A stretch of 64,000 bases of DNA from an uncultured Bacteroidia bacterium (GTDB taxonomy: Bacteria > Bacteroidota > Bacteroidia > Bacteroidales > F082). Location of the stretch: NCBI GenBank assembly GCA_902785755.1, contig CACZZO010000009.1, forward strand, positions 124,001 through 188,000, given 5' to 3'. How positions within the stretch are numbered: the stretch's first letter is position 1; each line of letters opens with the position of its first letter. Below, in pieces: positions 7,832-17,330 of the stretch. A program made the translations under genes and the position numbers. Under the pieces are notes generated by a model. The model did not search any database, had not been told where the DNA came from, and saw nothing but the letters and a program-made list of their open reading frames with translations.

Positions 7832-8734
7832 TTACTGCCACAGAGGTTCTTGCTGCCAGCCTTTTGGGAAGCCCATGGCGTTGACATCAATGGAAGGATA
7901 ATCAGAGAGCAATCGAATCAATTTGTCACGCATATCGTTCTGAGGGGAGATTACATCAAGGAAGTATTTGATGATACAGAGATTGAAATAAATTCGCAAC
8001 GGGTCGGTGGCCAAAGTTAGCCAAGCTCCACTCATACGGTTGGGCAGCATTGAGCGAATGGTATTCTGCTTGTTCCACACACGGGCATGGTGGCAACATG
8101 AGTTGCGTGTCAGCGTAACGATGGTGAGCCACGACTCGAAAGGTGCAACCTGCAATCCGAACTTCTGTGAAATGCTTTTCTTGATTCGAGGTATCTTGAT
8201 ATTGTTATAAATGTTTGTCATTACTCCAAATGGTAGCACTTCGGCCAAAATCCAAGCTGGCGGATAGGCATCTGAATAAGATTGTTTAAAATGGACGATG
8301 AAGTCCTCCCGCGAGCGATTGATTTCGGCATCTATCAGCGTCATTGTATGTGCAAACTTGCTACGATTAGTGAAGTTGGCCCCATCAGTCATCCAGAAAG
8401 GATTGCCTGTTAGTTCGCTACCAGTGTTGACAATGGCACTGCGAACAGCCACTTCAATTTTCTCAATCTCGTTGAAAATAAACAGTCGCAGTTTCTTGTC
8501 GAAGCGATAGAGTGTCATCACCTGATCAAATGTAACCCCTTGTTTATATTGATGTTGCTCTTTGGGCATCTGAAGCAAGGGGTACATATAAGCAGACAAA
8601 CGATAGTATCCAATGTATTCGAGGTATCGCTCGGCTTTTGTCGGGTCGTCGATAGCAAGTCCCCTTGACTGCAATAAGATTACGAGGTCATGTGGGTTAG
8701 TGTATGTTTTGTGAAAGGGAACTCGATTAGCCAT
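7832..8734 (-). CDS. Abi_2 (AbiD/AbiF-like) abortive infection protein
   Basis: A 300-residue cytoplasmic protein. The start is the ATG at 8734 (MANRVPFHKTYT); the longer open frame begins further upstream. Abi_2 features: an N-terminal HKTYTNPHDLVILLQSRGL segment, YLEYIGYYRLSAYM, and the HEPN-type ribonuclease motif RNSCCH near residue 228, followed by HARVWN. AbiD/AbiF proteins cause abortive infection against phages, and the HEPN motif implies RNA cleavage. The gene stands alone with its own promoter and a leader of about 60 nt. The intact catalytic Arg and His suggest that it is functional. Confidence 0.88.
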   Translation of the reverse strand: MANRVPFHKTYTNPHDLVILLQSRGLAIDDPTKAERYLEYIGYYRLSAYMYPLLQMPKEQHQYKQGVTFDQVMTLYRFDKKLRLFIFNEIEKIEVAVRSAIVNTGSELTGNPFWMTDGANFTNRSKFAHTMTLIDAEINRSREDFIVHFKQSYSDAYPPAWILAEVLPFGVMTNIYNNIKIPRIKKSISQKFGLQVAPFESWLTIVTLTRNSCCHHARVWNKQNTIRSMLPNRMSGAWLTLATDPLRIYFNLCIIKYFLDVISPQNDMRDKLIRLLSDYPSIDVNAMGFPKGWQQEPLWQ

Positions 8735-8800
8735 AGGTATAAAAATAAAACGACCCGCACATTTGAGCATCGTTGAGAGGCTTGGCGGGTTCTAGTGCTG

Positions 8801-8808
8801 CAAAAGTA
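8801..8808 (-). promoter_or_regulatory. -7 box (TACTTTTG) for the Abi_2 gene
   Basis: TAnnTTTG match on the minus strand, 66 bases before the ATG. The leader contains a 6-bp inverted repeat (acccgc 8753-8758, gcgggt 8785-8790) that could form a hairpin near the start codon. Confidence 0.5.
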
Positions 8809-8892
8809 CAAACTTTTTTCCATCCCGCAAGTATTTCGGTGAAAAAAGTTTTTCGATTGTTTTTTTCACACGGTTGTCAAACGACGACTTTA

Positions 8893-8955
8893 TTTGCCAA
8901 AAACCAGCGAAATCCATCTTTTTTTTCGGGATTTCGCTGGTTTCTGACGGGGAAA
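8893..8955. repeat. Dispersed hairpin repeat, copy 3 (best preserved)
   Basis: It contains a perfect 15-bp inverted repeat (8901-8915 and 8929-8943, arm aaaccagcgaaatcc) around a 13-nt T-rich loop. The conserved flanks ttgccaa and ctgacgggg are shared with copies 1 and 2. The T-run lies in the loop, not after the stem, so it does not look like a normal terminator. The surrounding 8771-9151 gap holds no other convincing gene. Confidence 0.75.
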
Positions 8956-9063
8956 TGGGGCGGATAACCGTTCTATCGGCAGGGGTGAAATACGATGGAC
9001 CCCTTGCCTCTCAGAATGGCGATAAATGTGACATAAGCAAGTGGTTGCCACGGTGTGACAGCC

Positions 9064-9138
9064 CTACACCACCACGCTCAGTCGGCCTTCTTTCCGCAAT
9101 GTCTCCATTGCCTTGTATAAATCGCTTAATCGTGACAT
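9064..9138 (-). pseudogene. 24-codon ORF, possible gene remnant
   Basis: A short ORF beginning MSRLSDLYKAMETLRKEG, 13 bases downstream of the membrane protein gene and on the same strand. The helical N terminus resembles the beginning of a longer protein. The frame is interrupted by a TAG, after which it stays open for some 40 codons without recognisable content. I cannot assign it; it may be the stump of a gene lost from the island. Confidence 0.25.
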
Positions 9139-9151
9139 AAATGTTGTTTTT

Positions 9152-9892
9152 TTATTCACTTTTCGTATTATTCATCTTGTCGGCTACTTCTTTTGCTAGC
9201 TCCTGAATACAAGATATTGTACAATCCATCTCATCTTCGTGCTCACAAATGTAGTTTTGCACAACGTTATCACGCACCAATTGTGATATTATATAAAACT
9301 CCATCATGGTAAGAAATGAAGACAAATTGTTTTGTAATTTATCAATTTCCGTCTCATCAATCTCTTTCTTGTTGTTAATTTGGGATAAAACGTCCTCTAA
9401 CTGATTAACTAATGTCTCAGTTATTCGACGTAAGAATGGTTCATGTTTTAACTGTTGACTTTTGTATAAAAAAGAGAAATCCAACCCCATCAGTTCCCTT
9501 TTTAGCAATTCTGACTGCTCTATGGGAATATCATGCCGATATAAAGAAATTTTCATGTCATTTATTAATACTTGAATCCTCTTGTAGTCGTCAAATCGCA
9601 TTTTCGACAAAATAGATTGTGCTTCAAATATCAATCCTCTAGCGTGACGTTCATCATTACTGTTTTCTATTGTGGAGTTTATGCGAATTACGACATTGAT
9701 ATTAACAACCGTTAATATCACAGTGATGATTCCGTTAAACATCAAGACATAAAGATTCCAATCATTCAAATCATTTGATATCCTACCGTTAAATACAGTA
9801 TGATAACAAAGGAAAACTATGCAATTTGCTATAATGCATAAAACACAAACAATTTGCAATATTTTCAGCCAATTATCGGTTAACCATTTCAT
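9152..9892 (-). CDS. Membrane protein with two N-terminal helices and a cytoplasmic domain, unknown function
   Basis: 246 residues. Two hydrophobic segments (about residues 8-30 and 44-68) form a hairpin anchor, followed by about 170 charged, helix-rich residues that probably face the cytoplasm. I do not recognise the family. It lies 11 bases downstream of the methyltransferase gene on the same strand, so it is probably the third gene of that operon. Its base composition is clearly more AT-rich than the flanking core genes, which suggests transfer. It could be an effector or membrane-sensing part of the defence operon, or an unrelated passenger. Confidence 0.6.
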   Translation of the reverse strand: MKWLTDNWLKILQIVCVLCIIANCIVFLCYHTVFNGRISNDLNDWNLYVLMFNGIITVILTVVNINVVIRINSTIENSNDERHARGLIFEAQSILSKMRFDDYKRIQVLINDMKISLYRHDIPIEQSELLKRELMGLDFSFLYKSQQLKHEPFLRRITETLVNQLEDVLSQINNKKEIDETEIDKLQNNLSSFLTMMEFYIISQLVRDNVVQNYICEHEDEMDCTISCIQELAKEVADKMNNTKSE

Positions 9893-9903
9893 TAGAACAA
9901 AGA

Positions 9904-12900
9904 TTAATTAAAATTATCATACTCCTCCCTCGTTATCCCCGTCCCAGGATCCACTACCAGCACCTCGTCATAGCTCAGCCCGTACAGCTTGTAAACGAGA
10001 AAGTCTATCTCCGCCTCCCACGCGCCCGTGTCCGCCTGCGGGTCCGCCTTCTTTGCAGCTAAAATCTTGTCTACTAAAGATATAAAACATTTTTGTTCAT
10101 TGTCTGAAATTGGCTTGATTGGTAATTCTCCAACACTACGAGCTTGAATTTCGGAAAATACTTTTTTTGTAGATTTGTGCTCGGTCACATAATAATAATT
10201 AAGTAAGCGTGAATTCAATAAAGCAAGAAGGTATTTTAATGATAATGTCTGGGCTTCTTTAAGCGTTACAACAACTAAAGTGTTTAGAGCATAATATTGT
10301 TGATTGTCATAGGTGAAGATTAAGTTTGAAGATACTCGTCTGAAAAACAATTTCTCAGACACTTCAAATATTGATTTTGTCTTGCAAGAGTGAATCCTGT
10401 CTATATTATAGTCTAAATATTCTCCTGTCCAATGGATAGAATACTTGTTTATATTCCTCCCGTCAAGTAAGGGATAGCATTGATTGCCAATATTTGATTG
10501 CTTTACGGAAAGGGATTTATCACCTTTTAATGCAATTGCTTGGTTGACATTGCAAATATTATTGAGTTTTATTGTATTATTGGAAATCTTTTCATTCAGA
10601 TTGTTTGAATTGAAATTAAACGAACAAATAGGGGATCTTAGGAAATCGCGTTTGTGTTTTTTGCATTTTAGGATATTATTTGTCACATCACTTACATAAT
10701 ATGATATTTCAAAATCGTCTAGCTTTTGCTTTTTAGCTATGAATGTAACATTTTCAACTACAGCATTTTCAAATGGCATTTTTTCATAAAAAACCACTTT
10801 TATAAGAAACATATCTTTTAATAACAACTGACGAGTATCCTTGTAATATTCTTGTGTTAAAATTGTATTGGGAATAATATAGGATAATACTCCGTTGGTG
10901 GTTGTCAATTCAATTCCAATATGAGTGAAATATATAAATGTGTTTTGTCTTCCTGCGGAAGTTTTGTATCTATTTTTCAAATAGTTGCGATATTCTTTGG
11001 ATGCAGATTTATCTTTTGAAAGCTGGTGATACGGCGGATTCCCAATCACCACATCAAAGCCATCGCCTACTCCGAACATCCACTCGGGGTCGAAGAAGGG
11101 AGAAGATGTGTGCTGGTCGAACATATCCCAGAAAGCTAATTGTTGGGCTTCCTCGTTGCCGATGGAGCCGGATTCTTTCAACATCTCGGCAATTTCCGTG
11201 CGCAATGTGGCCACGCGCTCTTTGTATTTACGCTTGGTCTTCACCGTCTTGGCGCCGAAAATGCGATGCTTCGCCTCTTTCAGCTCCTTCTCTTTCTGCT
11301 TGATGGCCTCGGAGTCAAAAAGATTGGCCTCTTTCTTCTCCAAACCGATCAAGGTGTTGGCCGCCACAAATTTGGCTTCGAGGTTGGGCAACGGACGGAT
11401 ACCAAAGTTATCTACGGGATTGTTATTGGTCTTTTGGTCCACCACCAACGAGATGAAGAAACGCAATTTGCTGATCTGTATGGCGATGGGCTGGATGTCA
11501 ACACCATAAATGCAGTTCTCAATCAGATAGAGCTTGCGGGCGTAGTCGGGACGGTTGATGCTTTCGTTGAAACTGCGCTCAATGTCGGCCACCATCTCGG
11601 CACGCTCCTCGTCGGTAGCATTGCGGTAAACTTCTGAAGTCTCGCTGATGGCATTCTCCACCATAATCTCTTTCCATAGGGCATTGTTGGGGTCAATGCG
11701 GTTCAAAACATGAACCATCTGCTGCAACATACCCATCGGGAAAGCACCGGAACCACAGGCTGGGTCAAGCACCTTGCAGTTGTATAACGATTGCATAATG
11801 GCCTTCTTCTGGCCGGCGGTCAATTCGGGCTCAATATCGTTGTATTGCACCAATTGTCTCAACATCGGTTCCATTTCGTCTCCGACAGAACGTTTGAGAT
11901 GCGCCACAAGACTTTCGTCCACCATATACTGCACAATTTCACGCGGTGTGTAAAACGAACCGGTTTGCTTTCGTGCGGTGGTCTGCGTTTCTGGGTTGTA
12001 CGATGCCAAAAGGTTTTCAAACACTTTTCCGAGGAGCTCGGGGTCAAGCGACACTTCCTGTTCCAATGGCGTGTTTTCCTCAATGGTGAAGTTGTAATGG
12101 CTCAGGATGTCTATAATACCCTTTGCACTCACTTTTTTCTTCTTGGCGTCACCATACCACTCGGAAAGGTCGATGTTACGGCCTACGTCTTCTCCAAAGA
12201 ACAGGTAGTCAGGCACGACGAGCTGGCAAGAAATGTTCTCGCGGTCGGTGAACGCATCAATGTAGATGCCGTTGTCCTTGTCATCCAAACAATCGAAAAG
12301 TCCGCCATTCAAAAACGGAACTTTTTCGTTGGCCAATTTCACGAATAAATCGGGATTGATAAACAAATCCTCATAGCGCATCAACTTGTTGTTGTCATAA
12401 TCACTCCGCCCGTTGCGGAAACGTCGTTCCGAAACGGTTTCTTTCCCTTCGGGCGTGATCGGACTGTTGAGCATAGCGAAGAATAGGTTTTGCAAAATCC
12501 CCTTGTAGTAGTGGCTCTCTTCCGATTTGCCAAACAGCGTGACTCGTGCATTGGGGGAGAAACCCTTTATGAGGTTCTCGGCAATGAATCTCTCATCGAA
12601 AAACTCCTCGGGGATAAGATGCCTTTGCTTGAGGAACCATACAAAGATAAGCCGAGTGATCAGGCGAATCATCGCCTCTGAGTTATATTGCTGGTTGTCA
12701 GTTTCTGAGGAAAGGTCGTTGGGGAAATGCACCACCTTAACCGCCCAAGCATACCAATCGGAGAGCTCGCCATAGAACTTCTTGGTCAGCAGTTCGCTGG
12801 AGAACACCTCCATCCAATGCTTGTAGAGTTCGTCGAAAGTGGAATAGACTTTGTCGCGGATGGAGTTCAGAATGTCAATGTGCCCACGATGCGCGTTCTC

Positions 12901-13434
12901 GCAGTTGATGTTGCGCAAGATGCTTACCTTGCCCAACTTCTCGCCGCTGCGCCATTGCTGGGTGTATTCGCTGCGCTCGCAGGTGGACAGCGAAAGTTCG
13001 TGGCCTTGCCGGATGAACAGGATGACGGGCTGGGCTTTGGCAATGCGGTTGAACACGCGCGTTAGCGTGGCCGCCACTGTGCGTGTGACGTTAGCGTCAG
13101 GCTTCACCTCCACGGCAAACACAAACAAGCCGTTGTATCTCTCTCGGTCGGCATCGCTCAATGCCGAAGCCAAAGAGACGCTGTCGGGTTTCTGCTGGAA
13201 TGTGCGGTCGTCAATCTGGGCCACAAACCAGGTGCCCAACACCAAATCCAACGCCGCGTCCGCTGCTTTCGAAAGTTTGTCGGTACTCAACTGGCGGGCA
13301 TTGATGGCTTGAGTCGCACCTTTTGTATATCGGATGCCGAGTTCGTCGAGCAGGGATAAAGAGGCCTCGAACAGCCCCGTGTTCACAAATCGTTTCAAAC
13401 AATCCTTCATAGTATATGGTTCTTCGTTTTTCAT
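9904..13434 (-). CDS. Eco57I/TaqI-type N6-adenine DNA methyltransferase (restriction-modification)
   Basis: 1176 residues. The SAM-binding motif DPACGSGAF lies near 557-565 and the catalytic NPPY near 799-802, as in gamma-class adenine methyltransferases. A TaqI-like target recognition region follows (about 805-1115), then a short C-terminal tail. The N-terminal 200 residues (FVFAVEVKPDANVTRT) could hold a nuclease-like or interaction domain but I see no clear active site. The start overlaps the stop of the helicase gene as ATGA, so the two are coupled. The DNA coding for the recognition region (about 10075-11015) is strikingly AT-rich compared with both ends of the same gene. Most likely it is the modification and specificity subunit of a restriction system with the helicase. 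Confidence 0.88.
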   Translation of the reverse strand: MKNEEPYTMKDCLKRFVNTGLFEASLSLLDELGIRYTKGATQAINARQLSTDKLSKAADAALDLVLGTWFVAQIDDRTFQQKPDSVSLASALSDADRERYNGLFVFAVEVKPDANVTRTVAATLTRVFNRIAKAQPVILFIRQGHELSLSTCERSEYTQQWRSGEKLGKVSILRNINCENAHRGHIDILNSIRDKVYSTFDELYKHWMEVFSSELLTKKFYGELSDWYAWAVKVVHFPNDLSSETDNQQYNSEAMIRLITRLIFVWFLKQRHLIPEEFFDERFIAENLIKGFSPNARVTLFGKSEESHYYKGILQNLFFAMLNSPITPEGKETVSERRFRNGRSDYDNNKLMRYEDLFINPDLFVKLANEKVPFLNGGLFDCLDDKDNGIYIDAFTDRENISCQLVVPDYLFFGEDVGRNIDLSEWYGDAKKKKVSAKGIIDILSHYNFTIEENTPLEQEVSLDPELLGKVFENLLASYNPETQTTARKQTGSFYTPREIVQYMVDESLVAHLKRSVGDEMEPMLRQLVQYNDIEPELTAGQKKAIMQSLYNCKVLDPACGSGAFPMGMLQQMVHVLNRIDPNNALWKEIMVENAISETSEVYRNATDEERAEMVADIERSFNESINRPDYARKLYLIENCIYGVDIQPIAIQISKLRFFISLVVDQKTNNNPVDNFGIRPLPNLEAKFVAANTLIGLEKKEANLFDSEAIKQKEKELKEAKHRIFGAKTVKTKRKYKERVATLRTEIAEMLKESGSIGNEEAQQLAFWDMFDQHTSSPFFDPEWMFGVGDGFDVVIGNPPYHQLSKDKSASKEYRNYLKNRYKTSAGRQNTFIYFTHIGIELTTTNGVLSYIIPNTILTQEYYKDTRQLLLKDMFLIKVVFYEKMPFENAVVENVTFIAKKQKLDDFEISYYVSDVTNNILKCKKHKRDFLRSPICSFNFNSNNLNEKISNNTIKLNNICNVNQAIALKGDKSLSVKQSNIGNQCYPLLDGRNINKYSIHWTGEYLDYNIDRIHSCKTKSIFEVSEKLFFRRVSSNLIFTYDNQQYYALNTLVVVTLKEAQTLSLKYLLALLNSRLLNYYYVTEHKSTKKVFSEIQARSVGELPIKPISDNEQKCFISLVDKILAAKKADPQADTGAWEAEIDFLVYKLYGLSYDEVLVVDPGTGITREEYDNFN

Positions 13435-16400
13435 TCTTCAATTTTCATTTTTGACACATAATCCCAGGCGATGAGGTCGTATTTGGATATATTGATACGT
13501 TCTTCGATGCTTTCATCGGGATTGCCCTTAACGACAGCATCTTCATTGCCATTCAGCAAATTAGAAATGTTGTTCACTATGGCTTGTGCTGCTTGAGGAG
13601 TGAACCAGTCCGTAATCACCTTCGCCAGTTTCTTCAAGGCATCCACATCAGCGGCCAAAATGTTTTGGGGCAAGAAGGTGTTTTCTTTCTTGTGCTCGCT
13701 GAGCAATTTCAAGACAATGGCCTTGTCGAATTCCTTGAACCGGGGTTGTTGCGAGGCATCGATAGGCAGGCAAAGCAGATGGAAGTTTTTTGTGTCCTCG
13801 CGGTGGCGAAGCAAAGCCACAATACATTCGGAATAGTCAGCGTAGGGTTGCAATGCTTTCCAACGGAAGCCCGAAAAGGCACCATTGGGGATATGCTGGA
13901 GTTGTTTCACATGACTTGTGTCTTCAACATATTGTTCTGCATCAGCCTTAAACTCAGAGAGCGACAGCAGGTCGAAGGTAGGCGTGCCCATATCTTCAAT
14001 CTCACCCACTTGGTCATCGTGAATCGACTTCAAACTTCGGGCATCCTGTTCTTGACGGAATTTGTTGTTTTGTTCCATCTCCTCAATTTTCTCATTGGCT
14101 TGCAGTGTTTCGGATCCAGCCACATTCATTGCCACCATACGGTTGCTTACACGGTCAGATAGGTTAAGGTACGACTCAATGTCTTCCGATGGCCAGAAAT
14201 TGACGCTTTGGATGTTGGCATTTGGCGACCCGATACGGTCAATACGACCAAAACGCTGGATAAGGCGCACGGGATTCCAATGGATGTCGTAGTTAATAAC
14301 CGTGTCCGCATCCTGCAAGTTTTGTCCTTCGCTCACGCAGTCGGTAGCAACCAGAATGTTGACAGGATTACGCAACTGGTCTTGCACTTCCTGATATGAC
14401 GATGATTGGGAAACCAAATTGCGCCATATCCCATAAAGGTTCTTGCTGTCATATTTGTCGGGAATAATGTTGTTAGCATTGAATAAACCGTCCCATTTCC
14501 TTTCCATAAACAGCTTGCTGAAAGGCGCAAAGCGTTGCAGCTTATGTTCCAATTCGTTGGTACTGATATCGCCTGTGACCAACTCCACGCCGCTGAATCG
14601 AGTGGAAATGTGGTCGTAAATGTATTTTGCAGTATCGGAATATGAGGTGAAAAGAACGATTTTGCGACCGTCGCGCTGCTTCAAAACTTCAACGAGTTTT
14701 TCCAGTTTGTCATCCTTTCTTGTCCCAGCAGCAATTTTGTTTTCATAGTCTTTCAGATTTTCTATGAGTCGGTTCAAGATCTCAATATCCCTTTGCAAAT
14801 CGTTGATGTAGTCATCAATACGCAGCATCTTGTTGAAATCGATGGCACGTTTGCCACCGGTTTCAAGGTCTGCTTCTTGGGTTGTATCGTCTTCATCATC
14901 AAAATCTGCATTGACACGTTGTTGAGCCAACCCCAACCATCTTATGTGCAAGTCCCTCACCTTGGTCAGAGTCGACAGACAAGATTTCCAACAACTTTCC
15001 AAACGTTTGATGAACAATGAAACCATCATTCCGGCCAACGAAAGCTCACGCAAGGCATTGTCATCCCAATCAATCTTTCCTGCATTGGCTTCTTTGATGG
15101 ATTGCTTCACTATCCAGTTTTGAACAATCATTTTTTGTAATTCATCGCTTCGGGTTTCGTTTTTCACCTTGTCCAAGGCAAGGAAGAGGGATTCTTCATC
15201 GACATTTTCAAGTTGATTGCAGATGTCTTTATTTTGATAATTGTTTTTCACCAAATCCCAAACGAATGTTGCTCTTTGTATATAATAATTGCTTGATTCA
15301 TAATTGTATTGTGTTGGTTGATAGGCTGTTAGACGAAGGATTTTCATATCGTCGTACATAGCATCCATATCCTTGTAGATGCCAATATTGCGTATGCCAA
15401 TGTGTTCGTTTTGAGGTTTGAGTTGGGTGGGGAAGGTCAAGCTTGGCTCGTATGAAGTCACAAAAGCACGGTTGCGTGCAATGATAAGTTCATCTGTGAG
15501 TTTGAAGAAATTGGAGACTCCTTGCAGTTTGTCGCGCAAAGTGTTCACTGTGCGATTAGGCTCTCTTGACCAAGCGGTATATCTTGAATTGGCTTGTTGG
15601 AAAATAATGCGTAAGGGGTCGTTCTCTTTATCGGGGACGTGCAGGTTGAACTCGTTATAGAAGTGATTGTTCTCATTGTAGCCAATCATTTTAAACTGAT
15701 TGCGAATATCGACGAGACCTGTGTTGATGGGCGTGGCCGACAGCAGCAACACTTTCACGGTATGCCCTCGTTTCGCCGACTCGTTGATGATGTCGTTGAG
15801 TAACATCTTGTAGCGGCACGACTTGTCGTTGCGAAGGTTATGACTCTCGTCAACGACAATGAGCATCTTCTCATGTGAGAGGATGGTGTCTTTCGTGATG
15901 TTATCTCCGTAATTGCTTAATCGGTTGTCTTGCAAGTCCGTATGGCATCGTACCATGAATTCAAAATGGTCTTCCTCAAAGCGGGAATTAGCATTGACCT
16001 TATATCTTGTCCAGTTGTTGCGCAACTTTTTGGGGCAAAGGATAAGTGTATGATAACCATTGTTTTGGAAATACTTGATTACGCCGAGAGCAGAAAAGGT
16101 CTTGCCGAGACCAACAGCATCGGCCAGTATGGCACCTCCATAACGAGTGATAAGCTTCACCAAAGAAACAACGCCGCTCTTCTGGAAATCGAACAAAGTG
16201 TTCCAAATCTTCGATTTTTGCAGAAACTCCATATCGCGCTTATACTCGATGGAGTCGTTCATCTCAATATCGGCACGGAAAAACTCAAAGAGGATTTTGT
16301 AATATATCTCTTCGGGCGTATAGGCTTTGAATATTTGTTCGATTTGTTTGATAAGATACTCTTTGGCATTTTCTGTTTTCTTCTCAGGAAGTTCTATTTT

Positions 16401-16976
16401 AGCCGAAGCAACATTTTCCCAAAGGTCTTTGAACCATGCCTTCAACTCCTTTACGGTTGCATTGTCGCGACCCGTCTCAACAATATTCAATTCAACATTG
16501 GAACTGGCTTTGATTCCCAGACCCGCCTCTGTGAGGTTGGAACTGCCCATGATGGCATAATCGTGAGCAGCATCGGACCTGTCTTCAAAACTATATGTCT
16601 TGGCATGGCAAAATGCGTTGTTGATAGTACGCACTTCCACGGATTGTTGCCTAAGAAAAGCCAATGCGTTTTTTGCATAATTCGACAACAGGAAGGCCGT
16701 TTCGAGGGCTCCATCGCCTTGTAGCAAATCAATGGCTCGCTTTAGGAAGTCCTCGTCACGGGTCATGTCGTGAATGTCACCCAAAACGAGGCGGTATTTG
16801 TTTTCCATAGAAAGTTCTGTGAATAAAATGTGTAAAGCAGCCAAAGAAAAGAATCCAGTGACAATATCCATTTTACCAGTTCTTCCTTTATTTGGGTTTG
16901 AATAGTCGGAAATGCAATCCCAAACGGTTTTGATGGATTTGTTTGAGCCATAGCTTTGTTTGTTGTCGATAAGCAT
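13431..16976 (-). CDS. PLD-nuclease / SNF2-type helicase, restriction subunit
   Basis: 1181 residues from the ATG at 16976; the longer frame would start with a TTG lying inside the -7 box at 17007-17014. The N terminus is a phospholipase-D-like nuclease domain (HAK near residue 124, GSSNLTEAG near 144). A superfamily 2 helicase/translocase follows: Walker A DAVGLGKT (~286), DESH (~376), SATP (~413), a long insert, then VATDCVSEGQNLQDAD (~876) and QRFGRIDRIGS (~907). The arrangement resembles DISARM DrmC and DrmD parts joined in one chain, but the other DISARM genes (DrmA, DrmB) are absent. With the coupled methyltransferase it probably forms an ATP-driven restriction system that cuts unmodified DNA. 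Confidence 0.85.
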   Translation of the reverse strand: MLIDNKQSYGSNKSIKTVWDCISDYSNPNKGRTGKMDIVTGFFSLAALHILFTELSMENKYRLVLGDIHDMTRDEDFLKRAIDLLQGDGALETAFLLSNYAKNALAFLRQQSVEVRTINNAFCHAKTYSFEDRSDAAHDYAIMGSSNLTEAGLGIKASSNVELNIVETGRDNATVKELKAWFKDLWENVASAKIELPEKKTENAKEYLIKQIEQIFKAYTPEEIYYKILFEFFRADIEMNDSIEYKRDMEFLQKSKIWNTLFDFQKSGVVSLVKLITRYGGAILADAVGLGKTFSALGVIKYFQNNGYHTLILCPKKLRNNWTRYKVNANSRFEEDHFEFMVRCHTDLQDNRLSNYGDNITKDTILSHEKMLIVVDESHNLRNDKSCRYKMLLNDIINESAKRGHTVKVLLLSATPINTGLVDIRNQFKMIGYNENNHFYNEFNLHVPDKENDPLRIIFQQANSRYTAWSREPNRTVNTLRDKLQGVSNFFKLTDELIIARNRAFVTSYEPSLTFPTQLKPQNEHIGIRNIGIYKDMDAMYDDMKILRLTAYQPTQYNYESSNYYIQRATFVWDLVKNNYQNKDICNQLENVDEESLFLALDKVKNETRSDELQKMIVQNWIVKQSIKEANAGKIDWDDNALRELSLAGMMVSLFIKRLESCWKSCLSTLTKVRDLHIRWLGLAQQRVNADFDDEDDTTQEADLETGGKRAIDFNKMLRIDDYINDLQRDIEILNRLIENLKDYENKIAAGTRKDDKLEKLVEVLKQRDGRKIVLFTSYSDTAKYIYDHISTRFSGVELVTGDISTNELEHKLQRFAPFSKLFMERKWDGLFNANNIIPDKYDSKNLYGIWRNLVSQSSSYQEVQDQLRNPVNILVATDCVSEGQNLQDADTVINYDIHWNPVRLIQRFGRIDRIGSPNANIQSVNFWPSEDIESYLNLSDRVSNRMVAMNVAGSETLQANEKIEEMEQNNKFRQEQDARSLKSIHDDQVGEIEDMGTPTFDLLSLSEFKADAEQYVEDTSHVKQLQHIPNGAFSGFRWKALQPYADYSECIVALLRHREDTKNFHLLCLPIDASQQPRFKEFDKAIVLKLLSEHKKENTFLPQNILAADVDALKKLAKVITDWFTPQAAQAIVNNISNLLNGNEDAVVKGNPDESIEERINISKYDLIAWDYVSKMKIEE

Positions 16977-17006
16977 GTTCGATATTTGTTGGAATAAAAC
17001 AGGTTG

Positions 17007-17014
17007 CAAAGATA
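17007..17014 (-). promoter_or_regulatory. -7 box (TATCTTTG) for the helicase-methyltransferase operon
   Basis: TAnnTTTG match on the minus strand, 30 bases before the ATG at 16976. It overlaps the alternative TTG start, which decides for the shorter protein. Confidence 0.55.
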
Positions 17015-17073
17015 TAAGATTTGGCTAAGAATTGCAAGAAAAAACAAATGAGTAATTCATGGCATCGCCAAGT

Positions 17074-17330
17074 TCAGAATGCCACATACAAACTTATACC
17101 AAATGGCGCGGCGGTAATCAGCGTGAGGTAAAGGCTTTGCTTTGTCCTCGTTTCGCGGCGGAAAGTCTCCAATCGGTAGGCCATCTTCCTCGATTCCTCT
17201 TCCGATAGGCTGTATTCCTTGCCTGAGTATTTTATTTCGCAAACATTGACCACATCGTCAGCGCGGTCAATAATCAGGTCGATTTGCGCGGCGGGCGTGC
17301 TTTCCTTGCTCCGCCAACTTATATGATTTT
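17074..17330 (-). pseudogene. C-terminal remnant of an ATPase/PD-(D/E)XK nuclease gene
   Basis: The frame from about 17330 encodes SWRSKESTPAAQIDLIIDRADDVV...CEIKYSG. This is the C-terminal nuclease-like segment (Asp, then E-x-K) of AAA ATPases common in Bacteroidota. The ATPase domain is missing, and the frame breaks near the usual end: the expected tail appears in another frame (HSELGDAMN, around 17065). The open frame can be read back to 17418 across a hairpin, overlapping the dnaG stop, but that part shows no similarity. I take it as a decayed fragment at the island border. Confidence 0.6.

Noticed and set aside
8901..8943. Hairpin repeat copy 3 considered as a normal intrinsic terminator
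   Set aside because: The T-run is in the loop and the stem is not followed by T on either strand; the same element is dispersed between other genes.
10484..13312. Several plus-strand reading frames of 60-185 codons opposite the methyltransferase gene
   Set aside because: They overlap a gene with clear catalytic motifs on the minus strand, have no promoter or recognisable domain, and look like antisense shadows.
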